Notes: generated by a model not told the origin, from the sequence alone. 64,000 bases of DNA from Helicobacter marmotae (GCF_003364255.1 NZ_NXLR01000004.1:1-64000), one strand, 5' to 3'; counted from the stretch's first letter, positions 28,149 to 38,825 are shown. Made by a program: numbers and translations.

Positions 28149-29003
28149 TTAGCTTGCACGCAAATAACGTTTAATCTTCTCATACGCTTCTTGAATCTTC
28201 CTAAATCTATCATTATAGCTCTGCACTACCTGCTCATCTTGCCCAAAGACATTATCAGGGTGATATTCCTTAACAAGCTTGAGATAATTCTTTTTAACAT
28301 GCTTAAAATCATCTTGATAATGGCATTCCAAAGTCATATAGCAGCTACGTAATACCCGCTCCTCATCGGTAAGAAATGATGATTCTAACCCGCCTAGTCC
28401 CCCGCGATTAGTAAAGCTATCATAATCAAAATCCAAAATCACATTATGTATTACCTTAAAACTAATAAGATTCATAATACTCTCCCAAAAGTAGGGCTTC
28501 GTGCTATCTAAATATATTTCACTCCTATCGCAGCCCACATAATAATCTTCAAACATATGGGCAATATAGCGTCTTGCTACACTATTTGCCTTATCCATTT
28601 GCAGAATCACACGCTTTGTATTAAGCAATCTCAAAGCGATTTTCACGCGCATAATCAAAGCATTTTTACTTACAATTTTAATGCGTATGGGCAGATAGGT
28701 AAAATCAAGCAAATACTTTAAATCAGCCAAAGGCTCCTCTGCTAAGCTATCTTCTACAGACTGCTTGCTAGCATTTTCTCTATGGATTTTTTGGTGCTTT
28801 TCATCTTGCCCAAAGGCATGATATGCCCAATTCACAAGATAATCTTTCTTAAAACGTTCGCCATCATCTAAAATAAGTACCGTGCGCGATAAACGATAAC
28901 TTTTAGAGAAATATTTTTGAGCATAGGCGAGGGCTTTATGAAGAAACTCATTATCTTCTTCAACCGTGATTTGAATAAAATTTTGCGATAATGTTACATT
29001 CAT
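28149..29003 (-). CDS. DnaJ-domain protein with a long unique N terminus
   Basis: A 284-residue protein. The C-terminal about 65 residues form a J domain with the HPD tripeptide (VKEYHPDNVFG) and flanking helices, expected to stimulate a DnaK-type chaperone. The N-terminal about 215 residues are not recognised. They contain no glycine-rich or zinc-finger region, so this is not DnaJ or CbpA. A C-terminal J domain is uncommon but known in conserved Campylobacter/Helicobacter proteins. Single-gene unit. Confidence 0.8.
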   Translation of the reverse strand: MNVTLSQNFIQITVEEDNEFLHKALAYAQKYFSKSYRLSRTVLILDDGERFKKDYLVNWAYHAFGQDEKHQKIHRENASKQSVEDSLAEEPLADLKYLLDFTYLPIRIKIVSKNALIMRVKIALRLLNTKRVILQMDKANSVARRYIAHMFEDYYVGCDRSEIYLDSTKPYFWESIMNLISFKVIHNVILDFDYDSFTNRGGLGGLESSFLTDEERVLRSCYMTLECHYQDDFKHVKKNYLKLVKEYHPDNVFGQDEQVVQSYNDRFRKIQEAYEKIKRYLRAS

Positions 29004-29210
29004 AGCACCTATCTTTCCTACTTTTATTTTGTTAAAGCAAATAAAGTTCCTATAGCTACCTCACCCTCTAAGCAAATGAAAATACATTCTCATCACAAAT
29101 ATTTTGTGATAAAAAGAGCAAAATTGGGTAAATATGAAACATTATTTCACAAATAAAGCCTATCAAAACCTTGCATTTCACTTTTGATTCACTTTTATTA
29201 GAATACTTAC

Positions 29211-29227
29211 AAATCATTCTTATTATT
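29211..29227 (-). promoter_or_regulatory. Fur-like operator upstream of the second TonB receptor
   Basis: On the minus strand reads AATAATAAGAATGATTT, 16 of 17 identical to the box at 738-754. It is 31 bp upstream of the receptor ATG. Conservation at two paralogous loci favours a shared regulator, most simply Fur. Confidence 0.5.
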
Positions 29228-29258
29228 AAGAAAGATTATATATAACTAAGGAGTTTTT

Positions 29259-31567
29259 ATGAATAAAATATTATCTTTTACATTCGCATTATGCACTCTC
29301 ACCCTAGCGGATGAAGCCTTGGAAGCAAGCAGGGATAGAGATGAAAGTCTATCTCATACCTCTACTATCCATTCTGTGAATCTTTCTCGTTCTGTGGTGT
29401 CTGCCTCTGGTTTTGAGCAAGACCACACGCTAGCCCCTGCCTCTATTTCTGTTATCACCCCGCAAGAGATACAAACCCGCCCTGTGCGAGACTTAGCCGA
29501 AGCCCTAAGCAATGTCCCGGGTGTGAGTATAGATTCAGATGTAAGCAAAACAGGAGGCTATGGCATTTCTATACGCGGTATGGGAAGCTCCTATACGCTT
29601 ATCTTAGTTGATGGTAAAAGAATTAATAGCGACTCTAGCCTTTTCCCTAATCGCTTTGGAGATTCTATTACTTCATTTATGCCTCCACTGAGTGCGATTG
29701 AACGTATTGAAGTCATTAGAGGTCCTGCTTCTACACTCTATGGAAGCGATGCTATAGGTGGGGTAGTAAATATCGTTACCAAAAAGTCCTTTGGAGAATG
29801 GGGAGTGAGCTTTGGCTATGATTATACTATGCAGCAAGAAAAGCATTTTGGGAACACGCAAGGCTTTAATTTCTTTGGTGCGGGGGCGTTAAATGCAGCT
29901 AAAAACTTAGGCTTAATGCTAAGGGGACGAGTTTATACGCGCGATTTTGTCTCTAATAATAATTTACGTGTGGTGCCTACAAGCAATGGCACAAATAATA
30001 CTGCTAAACGCAATGAAATCGTAGGCTTAGCCCCAATGCAGACCTATAATATCGGAGCTAGGCTGCTCTATAATAGCAAAGAGGGCATAAACAACACTCC
30101 AAGAGATCATATATACCTTGATATAGATTATGCACAACAAGATTATGACAACTCACAAAGCCTTTAGGCACCTATAGCACCACAGAAACTGATGAGAGTG
30201 CAAGGAGGGGAGCAAATGGATATGGACCCGAAATGCACTTTTATAGGTTAAATACCATTCTCGCCCACAAGGGAAACTATCTCCATAGTCCAAATGTGCT
30301 TTTGCAATCCTTGCAAACCGATACATCATTGCAATATAACATCACTACCAATCCCGACCGCTTCGTGCCTAATGCGACTTTTGCAAACTCTGCTACTTCC
30401 GCTAATGGCGTGAATAGAGGCGATAGCAGGGAGCTTAGCAATGAAGATATTATCTTTGATATTAAAAGCAGGGCTTATCTTAATTTCACACCATCTTTTG
30501 GCTTAAATGCCACACTTGGGGCGAGATATTGGTATAACCGCTTTAAAGATAAGCTTTTTCAAGCAGCAGGCAATAGTGCTACACAAGACCAACATATCGG
30601 CGCGCTCTTTGCTGAAGGGGAGTTTGGGCTTTTTGATAGGGCATTTCTCACACTTGGTATAAGGGGGAACTATAATTCTATCTTTGGTTCTAATGCTAGT
30701 CCTAGAGCTTACTTTGCATATGATGTGATAGATTCTTATCTTGTATTTAAGGGCGGGATAAGCACAGGGTATAAAACCCCAGCCCTCTCAAACCTTGTCG
30801 ATGGTGTAGCAAACTTAAGCACACAAGGCAAGAGCCACACCTATGGTAACCCAAACCTAAAGCCAGAGCAAAGCATTAACTACGAAGCCTCACTGCTAAG
30901 TGATAATGAATACTTTAGCGCTTCACTCACGGGCTTTTATATAGATTTCACGGATAAAATTGCCACAAGCCCAATTGTATCTACCTCCCAAGCCATAGGG
31001 GCTTATACCTGCTCTGCCACAATGGGGTGCAACTCTTATATCAATTATGACAAAGCCAAGAGTTATGGCACAGAAGTGGCTTTTAGCATAAAGCCTATAA
31101 GTGTAGGATATGGTGGCGTAAGCTTGAATGCAGCTTACACATATAACCAAACAAAAGTTACAAAAACCCTCCCAACCCCAAGAAGTGCCTCTACTATAGG
31201 CACAAGGCTAACAAATATCCCCCTGCATAACTTCAATGCCTCACTCAACTATGACACCTTTAAATTTGGAGCATACATAAGAGAGGAATTTAAAGATGGT
31301 ATCTATCGAGGCAACCCCAATGTAGCAAATTCCGCTGCTGCGGTACTTGGGGAGTTTTATAAGCCTATTTATCTTACACATATTGGCGGATATTATAAAT
31401 TTAAGGAGAATCTCAAACTTAATCTTGCTATCTACAATCTCTTAAACCTTGATTTTGTGGATTATCAAGTCTATAGCAACGCTCAAAATCAAATCGCTTA
31501 TGCCAATAACTATAATTATATTAGAGAGGGGAGGAGATATTATTTTTCTATGCAAATGGATTTTTAG
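29259..31567 (+). pseudogene. TonB-dependent receptor, interrupted by a frameshift
   Basis: A paralogue of the receptor at 780. The first part (29259-30167) has a signal peptide and a plug with RGMGSSYTLILVDGKR and RGPASTLYGSDAIGG. It stops at TAG (30165-30167) just after DNSQSL. The reading frame resumes one base off: LGTYSTTETDESARRGANGYG reads on into the frame ending at 31567 with a full barrel and a terminal phenylalanine. One added T in the CCTTT run at 30161-30165 would restore a receptor of about 769 residues. No long homopolymer is present, so this looks like a simple mutation or a sequencing error rather than phase variation. Fur-like box upstream. Confidence 0.85.
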
Positions 31568-31591
31568 CCCCTTTAGCCTCCATTTCAAATG

Positions 31592-32284
31592 TTATGGCAA
31601 AGCCTCCTGCGTGCGTAGCAATGCTTTCTCATAGGCATTAGGAGGATAGAGCTTATTCCATTTGCGCATAAGCTCTAACTCCTCTTTTTCAAGCATAATA
31701 TTATATGTTTCACTCATATAGAGGTAGATTCTCGCGATGATACCCTTGGAGTGATTTTGCGGATAGAATCGCTTTGCCTTAAAATCCGCATATACTTTGC
31801 ATTGCCCATATTGGCTATAGACTATATCTTTAGGGGCATCAGCAAAGCTAAAATTACTTCTATCTGCATTAATCTCACCTATGGCTGGCACAAGATTGCG
31901 TCTATCTCCCTCCATTTTTATAAACTCCCCATCATTTTTGCACGCCTTTCTCCCGCCATTACGCCAACAAGGCAAATCTTTACCAAAGCGATGAGCACTC
32001 ATAATATGCTCAAACTCTATCCTTTGAGTGCGGGGATTGGGTTTGTTTGCTTTAGTGGTGGGGTTACGTGGGGTATAGTGTGGAGAAGGAATAAGTGCGA
32101 GTGTGCTTGGGTCAAACTTCACACCACAATAAAATTCTTCTTCAAAGGGCTCATTCTGATAAGCCCTTTGTAATGCCCTCTTGCTTTGTGAAAAGCTTAA
32201 TGTACCATCCTGCTTTGGGCTTATTTGTGGAGCTTGACAAGCACATAAAAGAAAAGCTATGCAAAAGCTAAAAACAAAGCGCAC
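31592..32284 (-). CDS. Endonuclease I family secreted nuclease
   Basis: A 230-residue protein of the EndA/Dns type, a periplasmic or extracellular DNase. An N-terminal signal (MRFVFSFCIAFLLCAC) has a plausible lipobox, so it may be a lipoprotein. Family features: FEHIMSAHRFG with the catalytic histidine (about residues 90-100), and GGRKACK, GDRRNLVPAIGEINADRSN and YGQCKVYADFKAK further on, the set typical of EndA/Vvn nucleases. It could degrade host or neighbour DNA, or process DNA for uptake. It ends 25 bp from the convergent TonB receptor. Confidence 0.88.
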   Translation of the reverse strand: MRFVFSFCIAFLLCACQAPQISPKQDGTLSFSQSKRALQRAYQNEPFEEEFYCGVKFDPSTLALIPSPHYTPRNPTTKANKPNPRTQRIEFEHIMSAHRFGKDLPCWRNGGRKACKNDGEFIKMEGDRRNLVPAIGEINADRSNFSFADAPKDIVYSQYGQCKVYADFKAKRFYPQNHSKGIIARIYLYMSETYNIMLEKEELELMRKWNKLYPPNAYEKALLRTQEALP

Positions 32285-32309
32285 AGACGCTCCTCTATGC
32301 CTTAAGGTA

Positions 32310-32537
32310 TTAAGATTTATGAGACTTGCGATACTCCAAAATCATCGCATAGGCTTCATCTTTCAGTCGCAATTTTTGCTTCTTAAGGACTTCTAGCTCC
32401 ATATCGCTCATAACTTCCTCTCCGTCTTCTATCTTTTTGATTCTATCATCTAGCTCATTGTGCTCATCAAAAACCTTTGCAAAATGTGCATTACTTGTCT
32501 TTAATGCAGTAACTTCATCTCGATATTCATGGAACAT
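32310..32537 (-). CDS. DUF465 (YdcH-like) small coiled-coil protein
   Basis: About 75 residues starting MFHEYRDEV, with paired helices (LDDRIKKIEDG, then VLKKQKLRLKDE) that match the DUF465/YdcH family. The function is unknown. The ATG at 32537 has AAGGAG 5 bp upstream. A GTG two codons earlier overlaps the site. It lies 25 bp upstream of the endonuclease gene and could be cotranscribed with it. Confidence 0.8.
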   Translation of the reverse strand: MFHEYRDEVTALKTSNAHFAKVFDEHNELDDRIKKIEDGEEVMSDMELEVLKKQKLRLKDEAYAMILEYRKSHKS

Positions 32538-32917
32538 ACTCACTCCTTGTAATGTAAAATAAGCCCTTATTGTAAGATATTTTGGGTAATAGCCTATTAT
32601 ACCCCCACACTCCCCTTATATGCGGGAAGTTAGGCTAAGCCTTAATGCCTTTATTAAGGGCTTTGAAGCGAAGAGTCTTCTTTAGAATCACCAAAAAGTG
32701 CGGCTAGTGGCTCGGGTGGAGATTCTTCGCTCAGGCGTTGCCTTCCCGCAAGAGGTGACAAAATAATTTCCTTTGCAGGCGATTGAATTTGCTATGTATG
32801 GATTTCCCTTGCAGATAGCAAAGTTTGTCATACTAAGGCAAAAGTCAAAAATATTTGCAAATAAAAGCCATACCTACAACAACAAACATTAGCCAAAGTG
32901 GGGAAAGCAAATGCCTA
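32538..32917. repeat. Intergenic stretch with dispersed repeat modules
   Basis: Between argJ and the DUF465 gene. About 32680-32760 repeats the block TAGTGGCTC, GAGATTCTTCG, CAGGCGTTGCCTTCCC, GTGACAAA. About 32756-32831 repeats the second module (AATTTCCTTTGCAGG to AGCAAAGTTTGTCA). Both are found in inverted orientation at 101-142 and 235-303. No gene is evident. Confidence 0.75.
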
Positions 32918-34132
32918 CTAACTCCTATAATCTGCATTAATTTTGACATACTCATGCCCCAAATCACAGCCATAAGCCACAAACTTACCTTCCCCGATGC
33001 CTAAATCACAACTCACCTTAAAGCTCTCCTTTTGCATAACTTTTGCAGCTAAGGCTTCTCTCTCTTCATCAAAGCAAATCTCTCCCCTATCAAATACCAC
33101 TATATTATCAAAGGCTATGCTTAGACTTTCATACGCGCATTTCACGCCACTTGCGCCAATAGTAGAGGCTATGCGCCCCCAATTTGGGTCCCCACCAAAA
33201 AGGGCAGTTTTGACCAAAAGTGAATTTGCCAAAGCTTTTGCGGCTTTTATAGCTTCTGCCTCATCTTGTGCGCCACACACTTCAAAAGCCACAAGCTTGC
33301 TTGCCCCCTCGCCATCAGCTACCATATCCATAGCAAGCTTGTGCATAACTATACTTAATGCCTCTTTGAAAGCCTGCTCATCATATGCCCCGCTACGACC
33401 ATTAGCAAACAAAAATACAGAATCGTTAGTGCTCATATCGCCATCTACACTTATGGCATTAAAGCTATGTTTTACACATTCTCGCAAGATTCTCTCCCCC
33501 GCATCTTCGGGCAGGAGTGCATCGGTAGTGATAAAGCATAGCATAGTAGCAAGGGCTGGGCATATCATACCCGCCCCCTTTGCCATAGCCCCAATGCAAA
33601 AGCTCTCCCCATTGCTAAGATTCACCCTAAGGGCGATTTCTTTGCTAAAAGCGTCTGTTGTACGTATCGCGTCTGCTGCGCGTGCATGGGCATACTCATC
33701 TTTAGCAAAAATCTCAAACCCCCCAAAAGCATTGATAATCTTTTCTTTAGGGAGATATTGCCCTATCACGCCTGTGCTTGCCATAATGGGATTTTGCACA
33801 AAGTCAAAGCGTGCTTTTAGAGAATCTAAAATCTCACACACATCTTGCACGCCTCTTTGTCCTGTCATCGCATTAGCATTCTTGGTATTAATCAGCACAA
33901 AATTGCTTTTTTTACCCTGTACATAGTGCTTAAAATGTGTAATGGGAGCGGCTTCAAAGGCATTACTTGTAAAAAGTGTGAAAGGCTTTAAAGGCTCTTC
34001 ACTATAAATAAAAGCCACATCAAGCGCATTTTTGCCATTGCTTAAAGGGGGCTTTAACCCTGCACTTACGCCATCAGCATAGAATCCTTGCGGGGCATTA
34101 ATGCCTCCTTTGATAGGAATAATCTCAAACAC
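32918..34132 (-). CDS. argJ: Bifunctional ornithine/glutamate N-acetyltransferase
   Basis: A 404-residue proenzyme that moves acetyl groups between ornithine and glutamate in arginine synthesis, and may also use acetyl-CoA. The self-cleavage site [13 protein letters not shown] (nucleophile Thr near residue 194) is intact. [14 protein letters not shown] (about 76-89), [15 protein letters not shown] (about 231-245) and [14 protein letters not shown] also fit. Length matches. It lies 11 bp after the potassium channel gene in the same direction. Confidence 0.95.
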   Translation of the reverse strand: MFEIIPIKGGINAPQGFYADGVSAGLKPPLSNGKNALDVAFIYSEEPLKPFTLFTSNAFEAAPITHFKHYVQGKKSNFVLINTKNANAMTGQRGVQDVCEILDSLKARFDFVQNPIMASTGVIGQYLPKEKIINAFGGFEIFAKDEYAHARAADAIRTTDAFSKEIALRVNLSNGESFCIGAMAKGAGMICPALATMLCFITTDALLPEDAGERILRECVKHSFNAISVDGDMSTNDSVFLFANGRSGAYDEQAFKEALSIVMHKLAMDMVADGEGASKLVAFEVCGAQDEAEAIKAAKALANSLLVKTALFGGDPNWGRIASTIGASGVKCAYESLSIAFDNIVVFDRGEICFDEEREALAAKVMQKESFKVSCDLGIGEGKFVAYGCDLGHEYVKINADYRS

Positions 34133-34143
34133 TATATGCCTCC

Positions 34144-35271
34144 TTAAACATAATCTACTTCTCTTGGCTTTTGCTTCTTCATAATCAATCTCTTTGTAGA
34201 ACGTATATTTTCACTCGTGCCAATCACAAGGAGCTTACATTCACTTGAGACAATGGTATTACCATTAGGCATAGTAATATATGTGCCATCTTTTTGCGTA
34301 AGCCCTACTACAGAGATATTGGTTACATCACGGAAATGCGCTTCTTTGAGCTTGCGTAATACAAGCCATGAATAACGTGGTACGATAATTTCCTCCAAAT
34401 CTAGCGGTGTATCATGACGATACAAAAACCGCTCTAAAATATTCTCCATATCAGGGCGCACTGCCATGGCAGAGATTCTTTGAGCCATAAGCTTTGAAGC
34501 AGAGATAACAGAATCACAGCCGAGTTTTTTAAGCTTATTATCTTCTTCTTCAGAATTCGCAGTGGCAATAATATAATAAGGCTTCCTCCCTAGCTCCTCT
34601 TCAAAAAGTCGCGCACTCACTACCATAGTGATATTATCTGCAGCATTTTTAGAAAAACTCACAATACCCTTAGCACTTGAGAGATGAGATTTAAGCATAG
34701 CAATATGTGTATGAGGGTCATCAACAATATAATAAGGATATTTTTGCTTTTGGGCTTGGGCTTCAAAGTCTGGAGAATTATCCACCACTACAAAGGGAAT
34801 ATGAGATTCTAAAAACTGCTGGGCAAGCTGTATTGTAAATTCGTTGTGATAGCAAATCACATAGTGGTTTTGCAAACGCGCGATTTTATACACCATTTTT
34901 TGCTCCTTAATTAATCCAATAAGTGTGCCATTATTTACCACACTCATAATAAATGCCACGCTAAAGGTTACAACCCCCGCTCCACATACCATAAGCACAG
35001 CGGTAAATATAATCGTAATCGTGCCAAAGCTATCTTCTTTCAATGAGCCAAAGCCTGTATTTGTAAAGGTATAAGAAGTTTGAAAAAATGCCTGCATTAA
35101 ATCATAATCTTCTAATATTAAATACCCTAAAGTGCCAAAAAGGAGAAAAAATTGAACAAGAATAAGTGGAATGCGGAAAGGCTTGAGCTGCTCATAAAGC
35201 TCGCTTGAGAGAGAAATGTCTGGCTTGGGGTTATTCCCCCAATGAAGCAATCTCTTAAGCTTTGAAAACAA
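34144..35271 (-). CDS. Potassium channel protein with RCK domain (HpKchA-like)
   Basis: A 375-residue two-helix channel subunit. Membrane helices near residues 33-52 and 84-112 flank a pore loop with filter TNTGFG in place of the usual TVGYG. A regulatory RCK domain follows, but its nucleotide loop reads [13 protein letters not shown] where GxGxxG is expected, so NAD binding is doubtful. A C-terminal TrkA-C part (about 285-360) is present. The H. pylori homologue is a potassium uptake channel needed for colonisation (established for that species). TTG start, 13 bp after rpmB. Confidence 0.85.
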   Translation of the reverse strand: MFSKLKRLLHWGNNPKPDISLSSELYEQLKPFRIPLILVQFFLLFGTLGYLILEDYDLMQAFFQTSYTFTNTGFGSLKEDSFGTITIIFTAVLMVCGAGVVTFSVAFIMSVVNNGTLIGLIKEQKMVYKIARLQNHYVICYHNEFTIQLAQQFLESHIPFVVVDNSPDFEAQAQKQKYPYYIVDDPHTHIAMLKSHLSSAKGIVSFSKNAADNITMVVSARLFEEELGRKPYYIIATANSEEEDNKLKKLGCDSVISASKLMAQRISAMAVRPDMENILERFLYRHDTPLDLEEIIVPRYSWLVLRKLKEAHFRDVTNISVVGLTQKDGTYITMPNGNTIVSSECKLLVIGTSENIRSTKRLIMKKQKPREVDYV

Positions 35272-35284
35272 GAAAATTATAGCC

Positions 35285-35473
35285 CTAAGAGTATTTCTTC
35301 ATCGTGCGTAAAGTAGAGGCTGCTACCTTCACGCGTACCTTTGTGCCATCTTCAAGTTTCAGCGAAACACTGCGGAGATTAGGAAGTGAGCGCTTTTTTT
35401 TCTTATTATTTGCATGACTTACGTGATTGCCAACCATAGGACCTTTACCTGTGAAAAAACATTTTTTTGCCAT
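35285..35473 (-). CDS. rpmB: 50S ribosomal protein L28
   Basis: A 62-residue basic protein with [20 protein letters not shown] at the start and [10 protein letters not shown], then [13 protein letters not shown] at the end, a clear L28. It is encoded ahead of the potassium channel gene. The usual rpmG partner is not adjacent. Confidence 0.97.
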   Translation of the reverse strand: MAKKCFFTGKGPMVGNHVSHANNKKKKRSLPNLRSVSLKLEDGTKVRVKVAASTLRTMKKYS

Positions 35474-35538
35474 GAGAAAACCTTATGTGTAAAATAAACT
35501 TAAGATTCTAATCAACTTTAACACAAAACTACCTTAAA

Positions 35539-36513
35539 TCAATCAATCAGCACGCTCATACCTACGCGCAAGCCGCTCACAGGAGCAATCGGATAAGCCT
35601 CTACTTCAAACGTCTTAATATCATAGCCCTTGTGCGCACTTGTAGCTCTCCAAGTAGCAAAATCTCCCATAACAGAGACAAACTCCACCTTAAACTCAAC
35701 TTCTTTCTCTAATGAGGGAATATAGCCCTTAAAAGTACTCCCCTTAGGAAAGTCTTTTAGGCGATATTCAGGCACGTGGAAGCTAATCCACGCATCTTGC
35801 ATATCAACCATAAGCACCACAGGGAATCCACTTGAAGCAAGCTCGCCCTCATGGAGCAAGACATTGCTCACTTCTCCGCTTGCTGGGGCTATGGCTTGGG
35901 TATCTTTAGCATAGCTCTCTACTTCACTCACCTGCCCCGCTGCGGCATCTTCTTTAGCTTGGGCGGCGATTTTCGTCTCACTTGTTGCACCATCAAGGGC
36001 GATTTTATACTGCTGGAGGGCGACATTTTCATTATGTTTGGCTGTAGTATAGTTTGCATAAGCTTCATCTCGCCGTTGCTGGCTTACCACGCCATCATCA
36101 TACAAAGATTGTATGCGCTCATAAGTGCTTTTAGCAAGATTTGCCATAGTTTTTGCACCCTGCCACACATCTTTTGCAGACTGAATCGCCTCTGCCCTCA
36201 TACCTTGCTTTGTTTCTGTACTTAAGGCTTTGGCAGCCTCATAGCCTGCCTTTGCTTGCTCTAATTTGGCTTCAAGCTCTGGGGAATTAATACTATAGAC
36301 TAAATCACCCTTTTTTAGCATATCACCCTTTTTGACAAAGATATTTTCTACTCGTCCTGCGACTTTAGAGCTAATGGCATATTCACGCGCTTGCACTTGG
36401 GCATAAATCCTCTCATCTTTAGGCTCATAAGCACGAACAAAGCTCACCATAAGCCAAAGCACAAAGCAAAGTATGATGAAGATAAGTGCTACAAACTTAA
36501 GTGATACTCTCAT
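35539..36513 (-). CDS. HlyD-type membrane-fusion protein
   Basis: A 324-residue periplasmic adaptor. An N-terminal membrane helix (about residues 8-27) is followed by the split lipoyl motif (AISSKVAGRVENIFVKKGDML and IAPASGEVSNVLLHEGE) flanking a coiled-coil hairpin (about 85-195). A beta-barrel part with DAWISFHVPEYRLKDF follows. It joins an inner-membrane pump to an outer-membrane channel. ATG with AAAGGAG, 16 bp after the TolC-family gene. No pump gene follows: next is rpmB. Confidence 0.88.
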   Translation of the reverse strand: MRVSLKFVALIFIILCFVLWLMVSFVRAYEPKDERIYAQVQAREYAISSKVAGRVENIFVKKGDMLKKGDLVYSINSPELEAKLEQAKAGYEAAKALSTETKQGMRAEAIQSAKDVWQGAKTMANLAKSTYERIQSLYDDGVVSQQRRDEAYANYTTAKHNENVALQQYKIALDGATSETKIAAQAKEDAAAGQVSEVESYAKDTQAIAPASGEVSNVLLHEGELASSGFPVVLMVDMQDAWISFHVPEYRLKDFPKGSTFKGYIPSLEKEVEFKVEFVSVMGDFATWRATSAHKGYDIKTFEVEAYPIAPVSGLRVGMSVLID

Positions 36514-36529
36514 TGTCTCTCCTTTCCCA

Positions 36530-37894
36530 CTATTGGGTTAAAAATGTATAGAATCGCTCTACTTCATTACTTAGGGCTAAAAGTCGTGAGAGGGCAATCG
36601 TATAGTGATATGCTACACTTTGACGCTCTATAATAGCTAAAGCTAGGGCATTTTGTGCATCGCTTACTTCTGTGCTTGTGCTCATACCTTGTAAAAACGC
36701 ACTTTGCCTTAGCTTGAGATTCTCTCTTGCAAGCTCGATAGAAGAGCTTAAGCTAAAATATTGGGATTTATAAGAAAGCACCTCATTATAAGTTTTCTCA
36801 CAAAGTGTTTTTAAATCTTTCCTTGCTTGAGAAGTCGCATATTGGGCTTCTAGTGTGGCGATTTTGCTCGCTTGATATTTTTGGATTCTCCCGCTTGGGG
36901 TTAAAAGCGACCACCTTGCTCCAATACCTACATACCACTGGGGCATTGCCTTCTCAAGCAGTGAGGTATTATCATTTATCATATAACTCCCAAAAAGCCC
37001 CACATCTGGCAAAAATGATGAAAATTCAATATGTTTAAGCTCGTTGGCGGATTTGATTTTGTTATCCATGATTTGCAATGCTGGATACACCTCAAGTGTT
37101 TTTTCTACGAAATATGAGGCACTTTGCAAAGGGGCATCTTCTTTAATATCAATAAACTCCACAAGCTCTAAAGGCAGCGCCATATCTCTGCCCAATATCG
37201 CATTTAAAGCCATATTCGCACTCTTAAGGCTATCTTTTGCTTTTTGTACTTCAATACTTGATTTATCATAATTCACTTGTGCTTGGAGCGTTTCTAGGCG
37301 AGCGATTTGACCTTTTTCTTGGAGTTTTAAGGCATTTTGATAATGCGCTAAATGCCCGCTATTGGCATCTTGCAAGGTTTGCAAGACTTGATTAGCCAAA
37401 ACTACTCCATAATAGAGCTTTGTGCAATCTTCAAAAAGGCTAAGCTCTTTAAGCTTAAGTGCAAGCGTGGCATCTTCAAGGGCAATTTGAGAAAGCTTAT
37501 TGGCAAATATCTTTTTCCCTCCGCTAAAAAGTGGATAGACAATATTAATCGCACCAAAAGTGATATTCTCATCTTGCAAGGTAATAGGCTGGGCTAAAGG
37601 CGCAAGCAAGGGGGCAAGCAAAGGCTGCGTTGCGGGGTTAATTTGAGAGGTATTAACAAACTGGGCAGTTATAGGCTCTTGCAAGTGAATATAAGCTACA
37701 TCAATTGAAATTTGAGGGAGATAAAGCATTTTAGTCGCACTTCGCAACTTTTCTTGCTTGCTAAGCGCGCTTTGAGAGCTCTTTAAGCCATCATTATCAA
37801 GCAAAACTTGCTGATAGGCATTCTCTAAAGTCAAATACTCCGCCTGCATGATACCCTGAAGCATTGCAAAGAGGAATATCCATTTTTTCATCAT
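36530..37894 (-). CDS. TolC-family outer-membrane channel
   Basis: About 454 residues. A signal peptide (MMKKWIFLFAMLQGIMQAEY) is followed by two OEP repeats with long helices. It shows FGAINIVYPLFSGGKK, ALNAILGRD, and near the C terminus ARENLKLRQSAFLQGMSTSTEVSDAQNAL, the typical TolC inner-helix motif. It forms the exit duct for efflux or type I secretion together with the adaptor downstream. Start chosen at the ATG pair with AGAGG upstream. An earlier ATG would run into the divergent gene. Confidence 0.9.
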   Translation of the reverse strand: MMKKWIFLFAMLQGIMQAEYLTLENAYQQVLLDNDGLKSSQSALSKQEKLRSATKMLYLPQISIDVAYIHLQEPITAQFVNTSQINPATQPLLAPLLAPLAQPITLQDENITFGAINIVYPLFSGGKKIFANKLSQIALEDATLALKLKELSLFEDCTKLYYGVVLANQVLQTLQDANSGHLAHYQNALKLQEKGQIARLETLQAQVNYDKSSIEVQKAKDSLKSANMALNAILGRDMALPLELVEFIDIKEDAPLQSASYFVEKTLEVYPALQIMDNKIKSANELKHIEFSSFLPDVGLFGSYMINDNTSLLEKAMPQWYVGIGARWSLLTPSGRIQKYQASKIATLEAQYATSQARKDLKTLCEKTYNEVLSYKSQYFSLSSSIELARENLKLRQSAFLQGMSTSTEVSDAQNALALAIIERQSVAYHYTIALSRLLALSNEVERFYTFLTQ

Positions 37895-37964
37895 ACACCT
37901 CTGAAAATGAGTTATGTTAGAATGGCAAGATTCTAACGCATAAACACAAATAATTAGGAGAGGA

Positions 37965-38825
37965 ATGCAAAAGCTAAAAGCCACCCTTGAAGCACACTAT
38001 GCCCTAGCGAACACCCCTGAAGAGCTAAGTGAAAACAAGCCCGACCCTCTCCTTGTAGCAAAATCACACCAAAATACACCCTATAGCGCAGAAATTGCCC
38101 TCATATGTGCCATGCTCTCATACGGAAATGCTAAAGCCATCGTAAAAATGCTTCAAAGCCTTGATTTTAGGCTTTTAGAATCTGCACATAAAATCCACAC
38201 TAGCCCTATAGAAGCATTCCCATACTATAGATTCCAAACTAGAGATGATATAAAAAACCTCTTTTTCATCGTGGCTTTATGCTTAGAGCGTGGAGGCATT
38301 AAACAATATTTTAAACAAGCCTATAGTAATCCGCCTTTTGCACAAAAAGCTTGGAAGCAAAGTAAAAACCCCTATCATGCGCATATACTTTATGGAATCT
38401 ACTGCTGCATAGATATGCTTAAAGACTATGCAAAGCAGTCTCATATCCCTATAAGTAAGGGGCTTAACTTCGCACTTGGGACATCTCTAAAAGAGCAACT
38501 TCAGCAAAAAGTCGCCCTTAGCCATAATGCCTCTGCACTGAAACGTTGGAATATGCTCCTTCGGTGGCTTGCGCGTAAAGATGAGCTTGATATGGGTATT
38601 TGGCAAGATTTTATCTCTCCAAAACATTTAATCTTGCCCCTTGATACACACACCTTCAAGCTTTGTAAGCAATTAGGCATACTACACACTCATGCTTATA
38701 ATCTCCAAAGTGCGCTTTATGCAAGTGATACACTCGCCTCTTTATGCAAAGATGACCCCATTAAATATGACTTTGCGCTCTATCGCTTAGGACAAAGCGG
38801 AGAATATAGGCATTTATTTGTCTAA
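37965..38825 (+). CDS. TIGR02757 family protein (DUF2400)
   Basis: A 286-residue protein whose sequence (DPLLVAKSHQNTPYSAEIALICAMLSYGN near the start, ILPLDTHTFKLCKQLGI near residue 225) fits the TIGR02757/DUF2400 family. The helical fold recalls helix-hairpin-helix DNA glycosylases, but no catalytic Lys-Asp pair is clear. Function unknown. Start: ATG with TAGGAGAGG. Divergent from the TolC-family gene and 3'-overlapping the pseudopilin gene by 12 nt. Confidence 0.8.
   Translation: MQKLKATLEAHYALANTPEELSENKPDPLLVAKSHQNTPYSAEIALICAMLSYGNAKAIVKMLQSLDFRLLESAHKIHTSPIEAFPYYRFQTRDDIKNLFFIVALCLERGGIKQYFKQAYSNPPFAQKAWKQSKNPYHAHILYGIYCCIDMLKDYAKQSHIPISKGLNFALGTSLKEQLQQKVALSHNASALKRWNMLLRWLARKDELDMGIWQDFISPKHLILPLDTHTFKLCKQLGILHTHAYNLQSALYASDTLASLCKDDPIKYDFALYRLGQSGEYRHLFV

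Noticed and set aside
30161-30168. Programmed frameshift in the second TonB receptor
   Set aside because: CCTTTAG is not a known slippery heptamer and no stimulatory structure is apparent. Mutation or sequencing error is simpler.
32997-33926. 309-codon open frame opposite argJ
   Set aside because: Wholly antisense to a convincing argJ. Low-complexity Ser/Ala/Leu composition and no family features.
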